Assembly (NCBI RefSeq): GCF_038051985.1
Contig: NZ_CP150291.1
Location: forward strand, 3,410,001-3,474,000
Length of the DNA: 64,000 nt
Origin: Solibacillus sp. FSL H8-0523
Lineage (GTDB): Bacteria > Bacillota > Bacilli > Bacillales_A > Planococcaceae
Reading direction: 5' to 3'
Under the pieces are notes generated by a model. That model ran no database searches and was not told the origin of the DNA. It was given only the letters and a program-made list of their open reading frames with translations. Positions 8,550-17,379 of this stretch are shown in pieces (the stretch's first letter is position 1; the number at the start of each line of letters is the position of its first letter). The translations under genes were made by a program, and so were the position numbers.

Positions 8550-8948
8550 TTAAGCAAAAAACTTTTTCATGTTCACTTTAACAAACACTCTTGCATTCAA
8601 CACAACTATATTATTCAATCTACGTAGCATTATAAACTCATCCATTCTAAGTAAACGTTGCAACCGCTTTTTACCAGACGCCCCCTCCAAACTTAATATA
8701 TCCCGTATATCCTTTTTATTTATCTTCTCACCAATCCCTATTGTAGATAACAAAGCGTTTACTTTATCATACCAAAATGGTTTGTGACCAAATAAATCCC
8801 ATTTCTTAATTCTACTACCGCCAAAATATTCATGTAGCATTTTTGTTAAAACCGTATCCCTTGTGAAAAGAAATACTTCTGCATCTTGTGTGTTACCATT
8901 ATTAGCCCTTGCACGATTAAAGCTTGATGTGGCGAGTGGTACGTACAA
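8550..8948 (-). pseudogene. C-terminal fragment of an unrecognised protein
   Basis: The open frame is 132 codons, but its first ~18 residues are antisense to the conserved part of the integrase gene. Only about residues 19-132 look original. They are basic and protein-like (FLFTRDTVLTKMLHEYFGG, LQRLLRMDEFIMLRRLNN) and end in KKFFA. No ribosome site supports the apparent start. The gene seems to have lost its 5' end at the junction near 8890-8920. The adjacent iterons make a replication protein one possibility, but no motif supports it. Confidence 0.5.
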
Positions 8949-9921
8949 AAAAGAGCGTGCTGAAACGTACCAGGAGCTTTACGACTTATGGGTGGTTCAA
9001 TATGAAAATACTGTAGAGGAAAGTACGTTTGTAAAAACAATAGGCCTTTTCAAAAACCATATACTCCCTTCAATGGGCGCATATAAGATTGAAAAAATCA
9101 CTATCGATATATGTCAAAAGCATGTAAATGAGTGGGCGGGGAAATTGAAGAAGTTTCGTACCGTTAAATCATATGCAACAAAGGTATTAGACTTTGCCAT
9201 TAAGCGCGGATTCATACAAACGAACCCATTTACACATGTTGAAACGTCTATTAACACTGTTAAAAAGCGGATTGTTGAAGATGACGAAGAATCGGAAAAC
9301 TTCTATACACGTGAGCAATTAATTCACTTCTTATCATGCTTAGAGCAAGAAAGTAATTTCAAAGCATATGCCCTATTCCGTTTACTTGCCTTCAGCGGTA
9401 TGCGTAAAGGTGAAGCACTGGCGCTTTCATGGAATGACTTAAACTTCACAACAAACGAGCTGCGTATTAATAAGGCTCTTTCACGAGGGAAAGATAATAA
9501 GCTCTATGTTAAATCTACAAAAACAGGTGTTGCTCGTACGATTAAAATGGACGACAAGACAATGACAATATTAAAAGAGTGGAAGAAAAAGCAGAAGCAG
9601 GATTATTTAGTGCTAGGCTTCAATACAATGCAACCTAAGCAACTCGTGTTTAGTAATGAAGTGAATGAATACCTACAGCCCACAAAGACTCGTAAGTGGA
9701 TTCTACACATTCAGAAAAAATATGGGCTAGGTACAATTACAACACACGGATTACGTCATACGCATTGTTCGTTATTATTTGAAGCGGGTGCTAGTTTGAA
9801 GGAAGTACAAGATCGTTTAGGACACAGTGATGTACAAACGACAATGAACATCTATGCACACGTTACGAAAAAGGCAAAAGAAGAGGCTATACAGAAGTTT
9901 GCTAGCTATATTGAAATGTAA
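8863..9921 (+). CDS. phage/element integrase (tyrosine recombinase), 5'-truncated
   Basis: The frame codes for 352 aa and matches phage-type tyrosine recombinases from about LARLKLDVASGTYKKERAE onward. A SAM-like core-binding domain spans ~35-125 and the catalytic domain ~145-345. The catalytic set is complete: R181 (GMRKGE), a Lys in KSTKTG (~217-220), H295 and R298 (HGLRHT), H321 (RLGHSD) and Y331 (NIYAHV). The usual N-terminal arm-binding domain is absent, replaced by ~15 unrelated residues, and the ATG at 8863 has no ribosome site. The gene points at the 3' end of ssrA, a common target of such enzymes. It is probably inactive for integration. Confidence 0.85.
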   Translation: MKRNTSASCVLPLLALARLKLDVASGTYKKERAETYQELYDLWVVQYENTVEESTFVKTIGLFKNHILPSMGAYKIEKITIDICQKHVNEWAGKLKKFRTVKSYATKVLDFAIKRGFIQTNPFTHVETSINTVKKRIVEDDEESENFYTREQLIHFLSCLEQESNFKAYALFRLLAFSGMRKGEALALSWNDLNFTTNELRINKALSRGKDNKLYVKSTKTGVARTIKMDDKTMTILKEWKKKQKQDYLVLGFNTMQPKQLVFSNEVNEYLQPTKTRKWILHIQKKYGLGTITTHGLRHTHCSLLFEAGASLKEVQDRLGHSDVQTTMNIYAHVTKKAKEEAIQKFASYIEM

Positions 9922-9927
9922 TTTTCG

Positions 9928-9958
9928 TGACTACGTTTTGACTACGCTTTTGACTACG
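9928..9958. repeat. three direct repeats next to the integrase
   Basis: TGACTACG occurs at 9928-9935, 9939-9946 and 9951-9958, the last two preceded by TTT. They lie between the integrase stop and ssrA, where arm-type integrase binding sites of an attachment region are expected. That role is inferred. Confidence 0.6.
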
Positions 9959-10003
9959 TTCGATTGATATTAAATGAAACTATATGACATAGGGCAAAAG
10001 AAA

Positions 10004-10026
10004 AAACCCTTGATATACAAGGGTTT
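10004..10026 (-). terminator. terminator between ssrA and the integrase
   Basis: AAACCCTTG and CAAGGGTTT pair around ATATA. On the minus strand the hairpin is followed by TTTTTTCTTTT, so it ends ssrA transcription. On the plus strand it can also stop the integrase transcript. Confidence 0.8.
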
Positions 10027-10059
10027 TGAGGCTCATTGAAATTCAATGAAATCGTATTA

Positions 10060-10413
10060 TGGAGACGGTGGGAGTCGAACCCACGTCCAAAGGCTCCAAT
10101 ACGCCGGCTTCTACGCGTGTAGTCTACCTATTTACAATTCGCGAGTCTTTATGCCGGTAAACAGGCGTCCAGATCGCTAACCTACTAAGCTCTTATTACT
10201 GACTCAGGTGGCACCAGTAATCGTATCCCACTAAAGTTGAGCCCGACGATTCTGCACATGGGCGATGCAGAGGCCGAGCGCCTACGAGCTTACGCTGCGA
10301 AAGCTAAGTTTTGTTGTTTGCCAGTTATTATATAACTTCCGTTGATGACGAAGACGAGACCTCCGACGCGCGACCAGAGCTTGAACCACCCCTGTCGAAT
10401 CCGTAACGCCCCC
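10060..10413 (-). ncRNA. ssrA: transfer-messenger RNA (tmRNA)
   Basis: The reverse strand starts GGGGGCGTTACGGATTCGAC and ends with the TGGGTTCGACTCCCACCG T-arm and TCTCCA. The first seven bases pair with CGTCTCC through two G-U pairs, giving the alanine tRNA-like acceptor. The resume frame starts at GGC (10322) and gives the tag GKQQNLAFAA before TAA, close to the short tags of other Bacillaceae/Planococcaceae. tmRNA with SmpB rescues stalled ribosomes and tags the nascent peptide for proteolysis. Only the first A of the CCA end is encoded. The 3' end abuts the integrase region. Confidence 0.96.
10290..10322 (-). other. tmRNA tag reading frame
   Basis: Ten codons (GGC to GCG) plus TAA within ssrA encode GKQQNLAFAA. 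The Ala carried by tmRNA precedes it. The hydrophobic FAA end is a ClpXP-type degron. Confidence 0.88.
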
Positions 10414-10507
10414 GAAGTATAAGAAAAACTCCGAGTGTTTCGGGAAAGAGTAACAAACTCTTTTAACGTATACCGTATGAGTAGGCATACACTGGCTAGT
10501 ACAGGTA

Positions 10508-10536
10508 ATTATATGACAAAAATAGCATTCATGCAA
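10508..10536 (-). promoter_or_regulatory. ssrA promoter
   Basis: On the minus strand TTGCAT and a perfect TATAAT are separated by 17 bp. The start point would lie near 10,500, giving a ~90-nt leader to be removed by RNase P before the mature tmRNA 5' end at 10413. Confidence 0.75.
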
Positions 10537-10572
10537 GTAAATACGCTGAAATTCTACCTTGCCAATGTTTAG

Positions 10573-10914
10573 TTAAATTGTCTTTAAAATTTGGTTACGG
10601 TAGCTTGCTGGGGACATGCCATTGAAGTGCTTGAACAGCTGTGTAAATTCAAAATAGCCATTTAAGCCAATTGCTTTAGAAATGTCCTTTAAGCTTAATT
10701 CTTTTTGTTCTAATAGCTTTTCCGCATGCTTTAGGCGCTGCTTTATAATATAGGCATCAGGTGTTAAGCCCATTTCCTCTGTAAAAAGCGCATAGTAGTT
10801 TGAATCATTGACTAAAATTACGTCTTCTACCTTTGCCAGGCAATGTGGATGCTGTAAGTTTTCTTCGATTAATAACAGCACTTTTTTTGTTAACTCCGTG
10901 TTTTTATGTTCCAT
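10573..10914 (-). CDS. AraC-type helix-turn-helix regulator, DNA-binding domain only
   Basis: The 113-aa protein consists of one AraC/XylS DNA-binding domain with both helix-turn-helix units. The second carries the family signature (SLKDISKAIGLNGYFEFTQL followed by FKHFNGMSPASYR). No effector-binding domain is present, so it is a stand-alone form like MarA/SoxS. A GGGGT stands 12 nt before the ATG, a weak site. It lies between smpB and ssrA; its targets are unknown. Confidence 0.82.
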   Translation of the reverse strand: MEHKNTELTKKVLLLIEENLQHPHCLAKVEDVILVNDSNYYALFTEEMGLTPDAYIIKQRLKHAEKLLEQKELSLKDISKAIGLNGYFEFTQLFKHFNGMSPASYRNQILKTI

Positions 10915-11013
10915 TTTCTGTCATACCCCTATTCGAAATTCATTTTACAATAAAATCCCAAATAATTCATAGAAATCACCTTGGCAAATCAAAAAGGTTA
11001 TGTGAAACAAAGA

Positions 11014-11046
11014 AAAGGTACATAGAGTGTGACTCCATGTACCTTT
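11014..11046 (-). terminator. smpB terminator
   Basis: AAAGGTACAT.GAGT and ACTC.ATGTACCTTT form a 14-15 bp stem. The minus strand continues TTTTCTTTG. It lies directly after the smpB stop. Confidence 0.82.
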
Positions 11047-11053
11047 ATCACTA

Positions 11054-11518
11054 TTATTGTTGGCGCTCTTTGAAAGCACGCTCCATATCGCGTTTTGCTT
11101 CTTTTTGTTTCATGTCGTTACGTTTATCGTAATCTTTTTTACCTTTTGCAAGGCCGATTAAAAGCTTCGCGTAGCCATCTTTAATATAAATTTTTAACGG
11201 CACGATTGTGTAGCCATCGCGTTTGACCGCGCCGATTAATTCACTTATTTGCTTTTTATGTAACAGCAATTTACGCTCGCGTAACGGATCATGATTGAAG
11301 CGGTTACCTTGTTCAAACGTGGATACATGCATGTTGCGAATCCATGCTTCCCCGTCACGAATACTAACATATGACTCTTTTAGCTGCACACGTGCATCAC
11401 GGATCGATTTAATTTCGGTACCTGTTAACACCATGCCTGCTTCGATTGTTTCTTCAATAAAGTAATCGTGGCTCGCTTTTTTGTTTTGCGCTAAAACCTT
11501 ACCTGTGCCTTTTGCCAT
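11054..11518 (-). CDS. smpB: SsrA-binding protein SmpB
   Basis: SmpB (154 aa) binds the tRNA-like domain of tmRNA and delivers it to stalled ribosomes. Typical segments are visible: [35 protein letters not shown], the Lys/Arg-rich KGKKDYDKR and a basic C-terminal tail that folds in the mRNA channel. Two adjacent ATGs are possible. The second, giving MAKG, has better spacing from GAGGTG and matches family starts. It is 59 bp from rnr, in the conserved order est-rnr-smpB-ssrA. Confidence 0.96.
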   Translation of the reverse strand: MAKGTGKVLAQNKKASHDYFIEETIEAGMVLTGTEIKSIRDARVQLKESYVSIRDGEAWIRNMHVSTFEQGNRFNHDPLRERKLLLHKKQISELIGAVKRDGYTIVPLKIYIKDGYAKLLIGLAKGKKDYDKRNDMKQKEAKRDMERAFKERQQ

Positions 11519-11579
11519 CATCTACACCTCTATTTATAGAAAGCGTGCTGTAGCATCACCGACACTACAGCAAACAGCC

Positions 11580-13994
11580 TTATTTATTCTTTTTCTTACC
11601 TTTTTTCTTCTTGCCTTTGGCGACTTTTTCGTAGAACTTTGGCTTATCGTCTGATTTGCCTTCTACACGACGACCGCGTGGATCACGATCAGATGTGCCT
11701 GTACGCTTTTCTTTTTCAGGGCGTTTTTTACTTTCACCGCGCGTTTTCGGGTTACGTTTCTCGCCCGTACGCTCTTCTTTACGGCGGCCACCTTCACGAC
11801 GACCTGCATGGATCACTTTCGACACTTGACGACGCGCTGGACGTGCAGTAGACACCATATCTACAATTTCAAAATCAACAGAAGATTCTTCAATGGTCAC
11901 ATTGGCCACACGAATTTTCACTTCATCGCCAATACGGAATTGACGGCCTGTACGCTCACCAATCATTGTTAGATGGCGATCTTCAAAGCGGTAGTAATCA
12001 TCTGTCATATTTGAAATATGCACTAAGCCTTCAACCGTGTTGTCTAACTCAATGAACATACCAAAGTTCGTAATTGACGAAACAATCCCGATGAATTCCT
12101 CGCCCACTTTATCACTCATAAATTGTGCTTTTTTCAGTGCATCCGTATCACGCTCGGCTTCTACCGCGCGACGCTCACGACCTGACGTATGATCAGCGAT
12201 TTCGTCCATCACTTGACCCCACTGGAATACCGTTTCGCTAGACGTATCTTCATTAATTAAATACGTGCGAATTAAGCGGTGCACGACTAAATCTGGGTAA
12301 CGACGGATTGGCGACGTAAAGTGCGTATAGAACTCTGTCGATAAACCAAAGTGTCCTAAAGATTCCGCATAGTATTTTGCCTGCTGCATTGAACGCAGTA
12401 GCATCGTTGAAATAACAGGCTCTTCTGGTAAGCCTTCAATCGACTTGATTACTTCTTGTAATGCTTTCGGGTGCACAGAGTTACCAGAGCCTTTAATCAT
12501 AATCCCGAAATTCGTTACGAACTCGAAGAAGCGCTGTAATTTCTCAGGCTTTGGATCTTCGTGAATACGGTAAATAAACGGTACTTCCATCCAGTGGAAA
12601 TGCTCGGCAACCGTTTCGTTCGCTGCTAGCATGAACTCCTCGATTAGGCGCTCTGCCACTGTACGCTCACGAAGAATAATATCAGTCGGCCAACCGTCTT
12701 CATCTACAAGTACCTTTGATTCTTTGAAGTCAAAGTCAATGGCACCACGGTTCATACGTTTGTTACGTAGAATTTGCGCTAAATCCTTCATATCGTTAAA
12801 CATCGGCACTAGATTTTCATAGCGCGCTATTAACTCCGGATTTTCGTCCGCATTTTCTAAAATGTTATATACATCCGTATATGTCATACGTTCTGTCGTA
12901 TTAATGACACTTTGGAAGATTTCATGCTTCACGACTTGTCCGGCTTGGTCAATCGTCATTTCACACGATAATGTTAAACGGTCCACTTGTGGATTTAATG
13001 AACAAATGCCGTTCGATAGACGGTGTGGAATCATTGGGATTACGCGGTCTGTTAAATATACAGACGTCGCACGCTCATATGCTTCCTTATCGAGTACCGA
13101 ACCTTGCGTCACGTAATAGCTTACGTCCGCAATGTGTACACCTAGCTTGTACGTACCGTCATCATTTTTAATGACCGTAACTGCGTCATCTAAGTCTTTT
13201 GCGTCCGCGCCGTCAATTGTCACGATTACTTCATTACGTAAATCACGACGACCGACTAAGTCTTCTTCTGAAATTTCATCCGGAACCTGTGTTGCTGCTT
13301 CTACTACTTCTGATGGGAACTCAGGTGGAATCTCGTATTTATAAAGGATCGATAGAATGTCCACACCTGGGTCATTTTTATGTCCTAAAATTTTTGTAAT
13401 CATGCCGGTAGCTGATTTTGTTTCATCTGGCCAATGCGTGATCTCTGCCACTACTTTATGGCCATCTACCGCGCCAAGAGTATCCTCTTTGGCAATGAAA
13501 ATATCCATATTTAATTTTTTATCGTCTGTTACGACGAAGCCAAAACCGCGATTTGCTTGATATGTCCCAACAAATGTTGTCTTGCTGCGCTCAACAACTT
13601 TCGTAACCGTACCTTCACGACGATCACCGGATTGCTCTTTTAAAATGCGCACAAGAACGGTATCGCCATTTAATGCGCCGTTCGTTTCGTGTGATGGAAT
13701 GAACACATCATCCGTTCCTTGCTCTTCTGGTGCTACGAAACCAAAACCTTTTGCGTTACCAATAAAGCGACCGCGCAGTAAGTTCATGCGATCTGGTAAA
13801 CCGTATCGATTTGAACGAGAACGCACAATATAGCCTTGTGCCTCCATTTTTACGAGTGTTTTGACTAATTCGCGGAAATCATCCGCCTCTTCTAATTCAA
13901 ACGCATCTTCAATTTCAGATACGGTCATTGGTTTATATTCTTCTTCTTTCATAAACGCTAAAATGCGTTGTTGTAAATCATTTTGTTGTGTCAT
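11580..13994 (-). CDS. rnr: ribonuclease R
   Basis: RNase R (804 aa) is a processive 3'-5' exoribonuclease that degrades structured RNA and works with tmRNA-SmpB in mRNA decay. The layout is an N-terminal winged helix (~1-65), cold-shock domains ([17 protein letters not shown] near 75 and a second near 145), and the RNB catalytic domain with [12 protein letters not shown] (~260-271). A C-terminal S1 domain follows ([18 protein letters not shown]). The last ~80 residues form a Lys/Arg-rich tail, as in many RNase R proteins. The ATG follows GGAGGG. The next gene upstream is the esterase, 40 bp away. Confidence 0.96.
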   Translation of the reverse strand: MTQQNDLQQRILAFMKEEEYKPMTVSEIEDAFELEEADDFRELVKTLVKMEAQGYIVRSRSNRYGLPDRMNLLRGRFIGNAKGFGFVAPEEQGTDDVFIPSHETNGALNGDTVLVRILKEQSGDRREGTVTKVVERSKTTFVGTYQANRGFGFVVTDDKKLNMDIFIAKEDTLGAVDGHKVVAEITHWPDETKSATGMITKILGHKNDPGVDILSILYKYEIPPEFPSEVVEAATQVPDEISEEDLVGRRDLRNEVIVTIDGADAKDLDDAVTVIKNDDGTYKLGVHIADVSYYVTQGSVLDKEAYERATSVYLTDRVIPMIPHRLSNGICSLNPQVDRLTLSCEMTIDQAGQVVKHEIFQSVINTTERMTYTDVYNILENADENPELIARYENLVPMFNDMKDLAQILRNKRMNRGAIDFDFKESKVLVDEDGWPTDIILRERTVAERLIEEFMLAANETVAEHFHWMEVPFIYRIHEDPKPEKLQRFFEFVTNFGIMIKGSGNSVHPKALQEVIKSIEGLPEEPVISTMLLRSMQQAKYYAESLGHFGLSTEFYTHFTSPIRRYPDLVVHRLIRTYLINEDTSSETVFQWGQVMDEIADHTSGRERRAVEAERDTDALKKAQFMSDKVGEEFIGIVSSITNFGMFIELDNTVEGLVHISNMTDDYYRFEDRHLTMIGERTGRQFRIGDEVKIRVANVTIEESSVDFEIVDMVSTARPARRQVSKVIHAGRREGGRRKEERTGEKRNPKTRGESKKRPEKEKRTGTSDRDPRGRRVEGKSDDKPKFYEKVAKGKKKKGKKKNK

Positions 13995-14034
13995 ATAGTT
14001 TCCCTCCTTTGAACAGAAAAATTTTATCCCAACA

Positions 14035-14781
14035 TTAGACTATCCAATCTAACGAATTTAAAAACGTGAGAACTGCTTCGTGTAGTTTGTCTTTTTCTTT
14101 ATCGAGTGTAATAACATGTCTTGATTCATCAAACCAGCGTATATGCTTATCATTTGATTCCACCGAATGATAAATAATATTCGCTGAATCGGGATCGATT
14201 ACTTCATCATGTGTTGCTTGAATGACGAAAATGGGTGCATATAGCATATCAATGGACTGTCTTACATCGGAAATGAGCTGTTGTAATGCAGGTAATGAAT
14301 CCATGCCCTGCTTTTCAATCGCTTCTATCTCTATGTTAATTTCCTGTTCACTTTTACGTTGTTGTTTTTTATATTGTTTTGCATATTCAAGTACGCCTTC
14401 AAACATTTTGTCTGTCGTGCGCATTGTCATTGGCGAGCACATTGTGACTACACCCTTTACTGGCTGCTCCAGCGCAAGCTTTAATGAAAATACACCGCCA
14501 AGCGAAAGGCCAGCGACAGCAATTTCTTCATAACCAGCTGCTTTTAATTCATTATACCCACAAATCACGTCTTGCCACCATTCATTTGGATGGGAAGCAA
14601 TTAATTCTTCAGGCGGTACACCATGTCCCTTATAGTGTGGCGCAAGTGATGTATAACCATGCTTCTCTAAGTAGCGTCCAAGCATGCGCACATCGGCACT
14701 GCTACCGGTAAACCCATGTAATAATAACACCGCTCGCTTTCCTGCTTGGAAGAAAAACGGTGAAGACAAAGCTGTTTTCAT
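14035..14781 (-). CDS. est: carboxylesterase of the Est30 type
   Basis: This alpha/beta hydrolase is 248 aa, close to Geobacillus Est30. The oxyanion-hole motif is [10 protein letters not shown] (~19-28), the nucleophile elbow GLSLGG places Ser at 93, and the acid and base appear in THDEVID and SRHVITLD near the C-terminus. The ATG at 14781 is chosen because AGGAG lies 8 nt before it. Upstream in-frame starts, including an ATG 2 nt from that site, are poorly placed. The gene sits between secG and rnr as in Bacillus. The natural substrate is unknown; enzymes of this family hydrolyse short-chain esters. Confidence 0.9.
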   Translation of the reverse strand: MKTALSSPFFFQAGKRAVLLLHGFTGSSADVRMLGRYLEKHGYTSLAPHYKGHGVPPEELIASHPNEWWQDVICGYNELKAAGYEEIAVAGLSLGGVFSLKLALEQPVKGVVTMCSPMTMRTTDKMFEGVLEYAKQYKKQQRKSEQEINIEIEAIEKQGMDSLPALQQLISDVRQSIDMLYAPIFVIQATHDEVIDPDSANIIYHSVESNDKHIRWFDESRHVITLDKEKDKLHEAVLTFLNSLDWIV

Positions 14782-14896
14782 GCTCATGGCTCCTGTCTTA
14801 GGTATATGAAAAATACGATCCAAGCACACCCTCGAATCGCGTAAAACTTTCCATTTCTTCTATTATACTGTGTTTCTTCGTGGACTAAAAGAAAAA

Positions 14897-14928
14897 GCCT
14901 AACCCAAAGCTAAATAGCTCGGTTAGGC
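14897..14928 (-). terminator. secG terminator
   Basis: GCCTAACC and GGTTAGGC form a perfect 8-bp stem. The minus strand continues TTTTTCTTTT. It separates secG from est, so est probably has its own promoter or depends on read-through. Confidence 0.82.
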
Positions 14929-14944
14929 GTTTGAATTCATTCGA

Positions 14945-15172
14945 TTAGAATTTTGTAATAGCTAATGCTAATACGAAGAATAAAACAGAAAGTACGATTG
15001 TTACGCGGTGTAATACTAAATCCATCCCGCGAGCCTTCTGCTTACCGAAAAGTTGTTCAGCTCCACCAGAGATGGCACCTGATAAACCTGCGCTCTTACC
15101 TGATTGTAATAATACTACTACGATTAAGGCTAAAGCTACAATAAGAAGTAATACAGTAAATAACGTATGCAT
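14945..15172 (-). CDS. secG: preprotein translocase subunit SecG
   Basis: SecG (75 aa) is the small auxiliary subunit of the SecYEG channel. Two membrane helices are visible ([20 protein letters not shown] and [16 protein letters not shown]), joined by the conserved loop [20 protein letters not shown]. The ATG at 15172 has AGGAGG 8 nt upstream. A GTG nine bases earlier would overlap that ribosome site and is rejected. A terminator follows. Confidence 0.95.
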   Translation of the reverse strand: MHTLFTVLLLIVALALIVVVLLQSGKSAGLSGAISGGAEQLFGKQKARGMDLVLHRVTIVLSVLFFVLALAITKF

Positions 15173-15341
15173 TTGCTCCACCTCCTAGACATGGACGTCA
15201 CAATACACAATAGTATAGCAAAATCCGCTCACTTTTACAATCTTTGTTTGGCAAAGAACACCAAATTTTCTTACATTATTAAAAAGAATTTATACAGCTT
15301 AAAGCATATCTACATTTTAGCTTTCCCACTATATAAAAAAA

Positions 15342-15366
15342 CCTCACACTTTTTAGTAATGCGAGG
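15342..15366 (-). terminator. terminator of the binding-lipoprotein gene
   Basis: On the minus strand CCTCGCA pairs with TGTGAGG, one pair being G-U, and TTTTTTTA follows. It lies 27 bp past the stop at 15393. Confidence 0.75.
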
Positions 15367-15392
15367 CGTTTGTCAGGCTTAATTATATACGT

Positions 15393-16529
15393 TTAATATT
15401 TAGCGGCGTCTGACGATGGGTGTAAAATTTGCTCTACTTCTTCATCCGTTACATTAAAATCATAAAAATCTTTATAGTAGCTCTTAATTTCAGCGTTCAT
15501 GTCATAGTTGAATAACTCTGGCTGGTTTTTGTTCGCTAACCATTTCAACATTAATGGCGCGTCACCACTTGGTGGGAACCAACGATAAATCCCTAAAGGA
15601 ATCTTATATACTTGTTTATTTTTAACTGCGTCAACACTGCTCCAGTCTTGGCCAGGAATTGTATTGTTATAAAGATCTTCTGGTTGGATTGGTGTGAAGT
15701 TTGTTAAATAAATAATGTCTGGATTCCATTCGTAAATTTGTTCCATGTTGATATCTTTACGACCTGTTACCTCATCTTCTGCTACATCATTTGCGCCTGT
15801 CGCGTTTAACCACTGATTACCGAAGAAGTTTTTACCACCAACTGTGATGGCCTGCTCTGATAATTGGTACATCATTAACGCATTTGGCTTTTGTTCTTTC
15901 GTTAAGTCGCCTATTTTCTCGTAAATTTCCTCTTGAACAGCAGTACCTACTTCAATAAATTTATCTGCACGGTCTGTTGTGTTTGCGATTTCACCTGTTA
16001 ATTGTAACCAGCTGTTAAATGTCGCAAGTGGCTCTGCAGCAGCTGCATCAATTGCTTTAATTGCCACGGTGTTAATGCCTGCTTTACGCGTTGCTTCAAT
16101 TGATTTTTCATCTGTTGAGAGCTCAAAATACACGTCTGGTTTAATGTTCAGTAATTCCTCTACGTTCATTTCGCCATTTTTAACAAATGAAGTATCCGCA
16201 TTTAAAATCTCTGGTGCCATTTTCGCTAAAATTGAATTTTCTGCCGCATTATAAGAGTTCGGGTGCATCCCAACGATTTCTTTTGCTGAGTTTGTTGCCA
16301 CATACCACGTGTGGAAATACGGTAAAATACCACCTGAAACGATTGAATTTACTTCACCCGGAATCGTTACTTCTGTGCCCGCTTGGTCGATGATGATTTT
16401 TTCCTCTACGGTTGTTTGAATCTCTCCACCTGTTTCAATTGCTGGTGTTGTTCCTTCTTTATCTGAACATGCCGCTAGCGCCATCGCTGCTAATGCAAGT
16501 GTTGTTAACATTGCTTTACGTCTAAACAT
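15393..16529 (-). CDS. iron-siderophore-type ABC transporter substrate-binding lipoprotein
   Basis: The 378-aa protein has a lipoprotein signal peptide (MFRRKAMLTTLALAAMALAA, then Cys). A two-lobe periplasmic-binding fold of the Fe-siderophore/cobalamin class follows. EVNSIVSGGILPYF starts the first lobe, NVEELLNIKPDVYFE is typical of this class, and WNPDIIYLTN lies in the second lobe. No permease or ATPase gene is adjacent, so it must use a transporter encoded elsewhere. Its promoter contains a Fur box in the spacer, which supports an iron-related role. The exact ligand (ferric siderophore, haem or corrinoid) cannot be told. Confidence 0.85.
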   Translation of the reverse strand: MFRRKAMLTTLALAAMALAACSDKEGTTPAIETGGEIQTTVEEKIIIDQAGTEVTIPGEVNSIVSGGILPYFHTWYVATNSAKEIVGMHPNSYNAAENSILAKMAPEILNADTSFVKNGEMNVEELLNIKPDVYFELSTDEKSIEATRKAGINTVAIKAIDAAAAEPLATFNSWLQLTGEIANTTDRADKFIEVGTAVQEEIYEKIGDLTKEQKPNALMMYQLSEQAITVGGKNFFGNQWLNATGANDVAEDEVTGRKDINMEQIYEWNPDIIYLTNFTPIQPEDLYNNTIPGQDWSSVDAVKNKQVYKIPLGIYRWFPPSGDAPLMLKWLANKNQPELFNYDMNAEIKSYYKDFYDFNVTDEEVEQILHPSSDAAKY

Positions 16530-16638
16530 TGCTCTCTCTCCTTAAACATTTATAAGTCATTTGAATTAGTTGATTTTTCTAAAAATCGACCACAAATCAA
16601 AAATACATAAAAAATGATTTGAATTCATTATGATATTG

Positions 16639-16668
16639 AGTATAATTGATAATGATTTTCATCGTCAA
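16639..16668. promoter_or_regulatory. overlapping divergent promoters with a Fur box
   Basis: On the minus strand TTGACG (16663-16668) and TATACT (16639-16644) are 18 bp apart. On the plus strand TTGAAT (16619-16624) and TATAAT (16641-16646) are 16 bp apart. Both -10 elements share bases. TGATAATGATTTTCA (16647-16661) matches the Fur 7-1-7 consensus at 14 of 15 positions. It lies inside the minus promoter spacer and just after the plus -10, so one repressor could shut both. Confidence 0.8.
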
Positions 16669-16687
16669 TAAGCTTTTGGGAATTAAA

Positions 16688-16702
16688 TGAGAATCAGTAT
16701 CA
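16688..16702. promoter_or_regulatory. second Fur box
   Basis: TGAGAATCAGTATCA matches the 7-1-7 Fur consensus at 13 of 15 positions. It lies in the leader of the plus-strand gene pair. Confidence 0.65.
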
Positions 16703-16737
16703 TTTAAAATAATTTTCTTGTTTGAAGGAGCATTTTT

Positions 16738-17379
16738 ATGTCTAAATACAAAATTGTTAAGTTAGACGGCGGACACGCGTTTAGCTTAGAGGGCCGTGCG
16801 ATGAACGTATCGAACGAGCCAATGGACCATGTAACATTTATCGATCAATACGAAATCCAAACAGCAGACCTAACTGATTTCAACGTATTAGTTGTGACAG
16901 ATTTCATTGACCAAGAGCATCTTTATAAACATAAAGAAGTAATTGAAAGCTTCTTAAATGATGGCAAAATTGTTGTCGTAAATACGCATATGTTCCGCCC
17001 ATGGATTCCTGGGGTCGGTCTATTCATGCCAAAGGAAATTCGCAAGCACTCAGATTATGTGATGGAAGCAGCACATAACAACACATTCTACAGAGGTGTG
17101 GATATGCAGGAGTTAACATATCGTAAAGGCGTTTCAGGCTTCTATGCACGTGGCTCACACCCTGTAGTAAATAAAAACGCAGAAATCGTTTTACAATTCA
17201 CAGATGGCACACCAATCGTTTTCATCGACCGTGATTCAACAAAAGGTACAGTTATTGCTGGCGCTTGCCGCGATTTCTTCACGTACGCAACAGGCCAAAA
17301 CTCAACGCAATTAATCGCACCACAATTTTTAGCATTTTTAGATGAAGAATTAACACGATTACAAGGAGTACAAGCATGA
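16738..17379 (+). CDS. unknown cytoplasmic protein, Fur-controlled pair member A
   Basis: The 213-aa protein has no signal peptide or membrane segment and is not recognised. The pattern DFNVLVVTDFIDQEHL, then a helix, then GKIVVVNTHMFRPWIPG recalls an alpha/beta Rossmann-like fold of the glutamine-amidotransferase/ThuA kind. A second strand pair follows (PIVFIDRD, GTVIAGACRDFF). No canonical nucleophile elbow is seen. It shares layout and short motifs with the next gene, which it overlaps by 4 nt (ATGA), so the two are paralogues and probably partners. The RBS is GAAGGAG. Two Fur boxes precede it. Confidence 0.8.
   Translation: MSKYKIVKLDGGHAFSLEGRAMNVSNEPMDHVTFIDQYEIQTADLTDFNVLVVTDFIDQEHLYKHKEVIESFLNDGKIVVVNTHMFRPWIPGVGLFMPKEIRKHSDYVMEAAHNNTFYRGVDMQELTYRKGVSGFYARGSHPVVNKNAEIVLQFTDGTPIVFIDRDSTKGTVIAGACRDFFTYATGQNSTQLIAPQFLAFLDEELTRLQGVQA

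Noticed and set aside
1-10060. CRISPR array or cas genes in the defence block
   Set aside because: The only tandem repeats are three contiguous 22-bp units without spacers, and no Cas-like protein is present.
10282-10536. 84-codon frame over the tmRNA gene
   Set aside because: It lies on the tmRNA coding strand and spans its promoter and structured regions; it is a by-product of the RNA gene.
16219-16529. Permease or ATPase partners for the iron-binding lipoprotein
   Set aside because: Both flanks were examined; the neighbours are the soluble unknown pair and secG, so the transporter core must be elsewhere.
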